A stretch of DNA of 38,936 nucleotides from Minisyncoccota bacterium (GTDB lineage: Bacteria; Patescibacteriota; Minisyncoccia; Phycocordibacterales; UBA1006): NCBI GenBank assembly GCA_022763365.1, contig JALEGN010000018.1:1-38936 (forward strand). Reading direction: 5' to 3'. Below are positions 37,415 to 38,936 of this stretch, in pieces (the first letter of the stretch is position 1; the number at the start of each line of letters is the position of its first letter). The notes beneath the pieces are model-generated. The model saw only the letters and a list, made by a program, of their open reading frames with translations. It was not told the DNA's origin and ran no database searches. The position numbers and the translations under genes are program-made.

Positions 37415-37678
37415 TTAAAAGTCCATTCCTTCAAGGTTTTCAATATCTTCTTCGGCTTGTGACTCTTCTGATTCTTGTGCTTGAATTTCTGCCTCTAGTT
37501 CAGTCTCGGTTTCAAAACCTAAGTCTTCTTGGTCCTCAGTATCATCTTCTGGAATTTCCTGACCTTCGGTAAATTCATAATACGTTTCTTTGTTTTTAAG
37601 ATCTTGCATGTTTTGATGGAAAAAATATCCCAAAACTCCAAGAGCTCCTAAAACAATAATAGTAATAACTGCTTTCAT
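37415..37678 (-). CDS. Single-TM acidic-tail hypothetical protein
   Basis: MKAVITIIVLGALGVLGYFFHQNMQDLKNKETYYEF... acidic tail; start 37678 rather than 37786. Confidence 0.6.
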   Translation of the reverse strand: MKAVITIIVLGALGVLGYFFHQNMQDLKNKETYYEFTEGQEIPEDDTEDQEDLGFETETELEAEIQAQESEESQAEEDIENLEGMDF

Positions 37679-37836
37679 GTAATGTAAAAGTAAAATATAC
37701 GAATAATATATAGCCCATTTAGCTCGTAAATGATTGCTAGCTACAGTATAGCAAAAAATGCTGTGAAGAACCGGGTCTGCTTGCAAAAGCTATGCGTTTT
37801 GCTATGATATTTTTTGTCCCTACTGAGAATATACAT

Positions 37837-37907
37837 GCGGGTGTAGTTTAGTGGTAGAATATCTGGCTTCCAACCAGAGGACGGGAGTTCGATTCTCCCC
37901 ACCCGCA
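37837..37907 (+). tRNA. tRNA-Gly(TCC)
   Basis: GCGGGTG acceptor / CACCCGC, anticodon loop CTTCCAA, T-loop GTTCGATTC; 3' CCA not encoded. Confidence 0.95.
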
Positions 37908-37912
37908 CAAAA

Positions 37913-37946
37913 ATAAAAACTACCAGCAAAAGCTGGTAGTTTTTAT
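37913..37946 (+). terminator. Terminator after tRNA-Gly
   Basis: AAAAACTACCAGC-aaaa-GCTGGTAGTTTTT. Confidence 0.75.
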
Positions 37947-38139
37947 TTTCTGATTCGATGTAGAGTTATCCGTCAGGTTTATGTCCTGAATATTTTTATA
38001 ATGAGCAAAGCGAATATATAAAAAATGAAAAGGGTAATTCTCCCAAGCACTAACAAAAAATCCTTATTTAATAGATAGGAATTTTTTCTTATACAATTAA
38101 GCAGAAATCAAAATTTCATATTTTTGATATAATCAGTAT

Positions 38140-38936
<797 letters not shown>

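Noticed and set aside
37741-37929. 62-aa minus ORF MLVVFIFVRVGRIELPSSGWKPDILPLNYTR...
   Set aside because: It is the antisense reading of tRNA-Gly; RVGRIELPSSGWKPDILPLNYTR is a typical spurious tRNA-antisense ORF.

Overview
The window looks like a chromosomal segment of a streamlined, AT-rich, CPR/Patescibacteria-like bacterium (inference from gene content). It spans the predicted replication origin: rpmH-rnpA-yidC-jag runs rightward and dnaA-dnaN-(DciA-like)-ruvC leftward, with DnaA boxes on both sides of dnaA. Other recognisable genes are pilB/gspE-like, ruvB, a shortened yebC, a class A PBP, trigger factor without a PPIase domain, clpP, an HU protein and tRNA-Gly. A CPR-type T4SS-like cluster (VirB4, TraC/VirB4-N, PrgI, VirB6-like, VirB2-like fused to an M15/VanY peptidase) occupies about 18.7-33.8 kb. 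Several secreted proteins carry Bacteroidota-style signal peptides. The strongest unusual signal is genome architecture. At least 14 genes have a TATAAT-like -10 box exactly 6-7 nt before the ATG, predicting leaderless mRNAs. Many stop codons lie inside or against a short, often bidirectional, intrinsic terminator hairpin, so many transcripts should have almost no UTR. Exceptions are mainly accessory surface genes and HU, which have TTGACA-type or long-leader promoters. One of these leaders has a three-arm, mutually exclusive pairing element. Other items of note are an unannotated structured RNA (6S-like candidate) at about 6.2-6.4 kb, a divergent ATP-grasp / Cys-His hydrolase-like gene pair with overlapping promoters, and a run-off (CCAGAA)n Pro-Glu repeat after duplicated I78-inhibitor-like domains.
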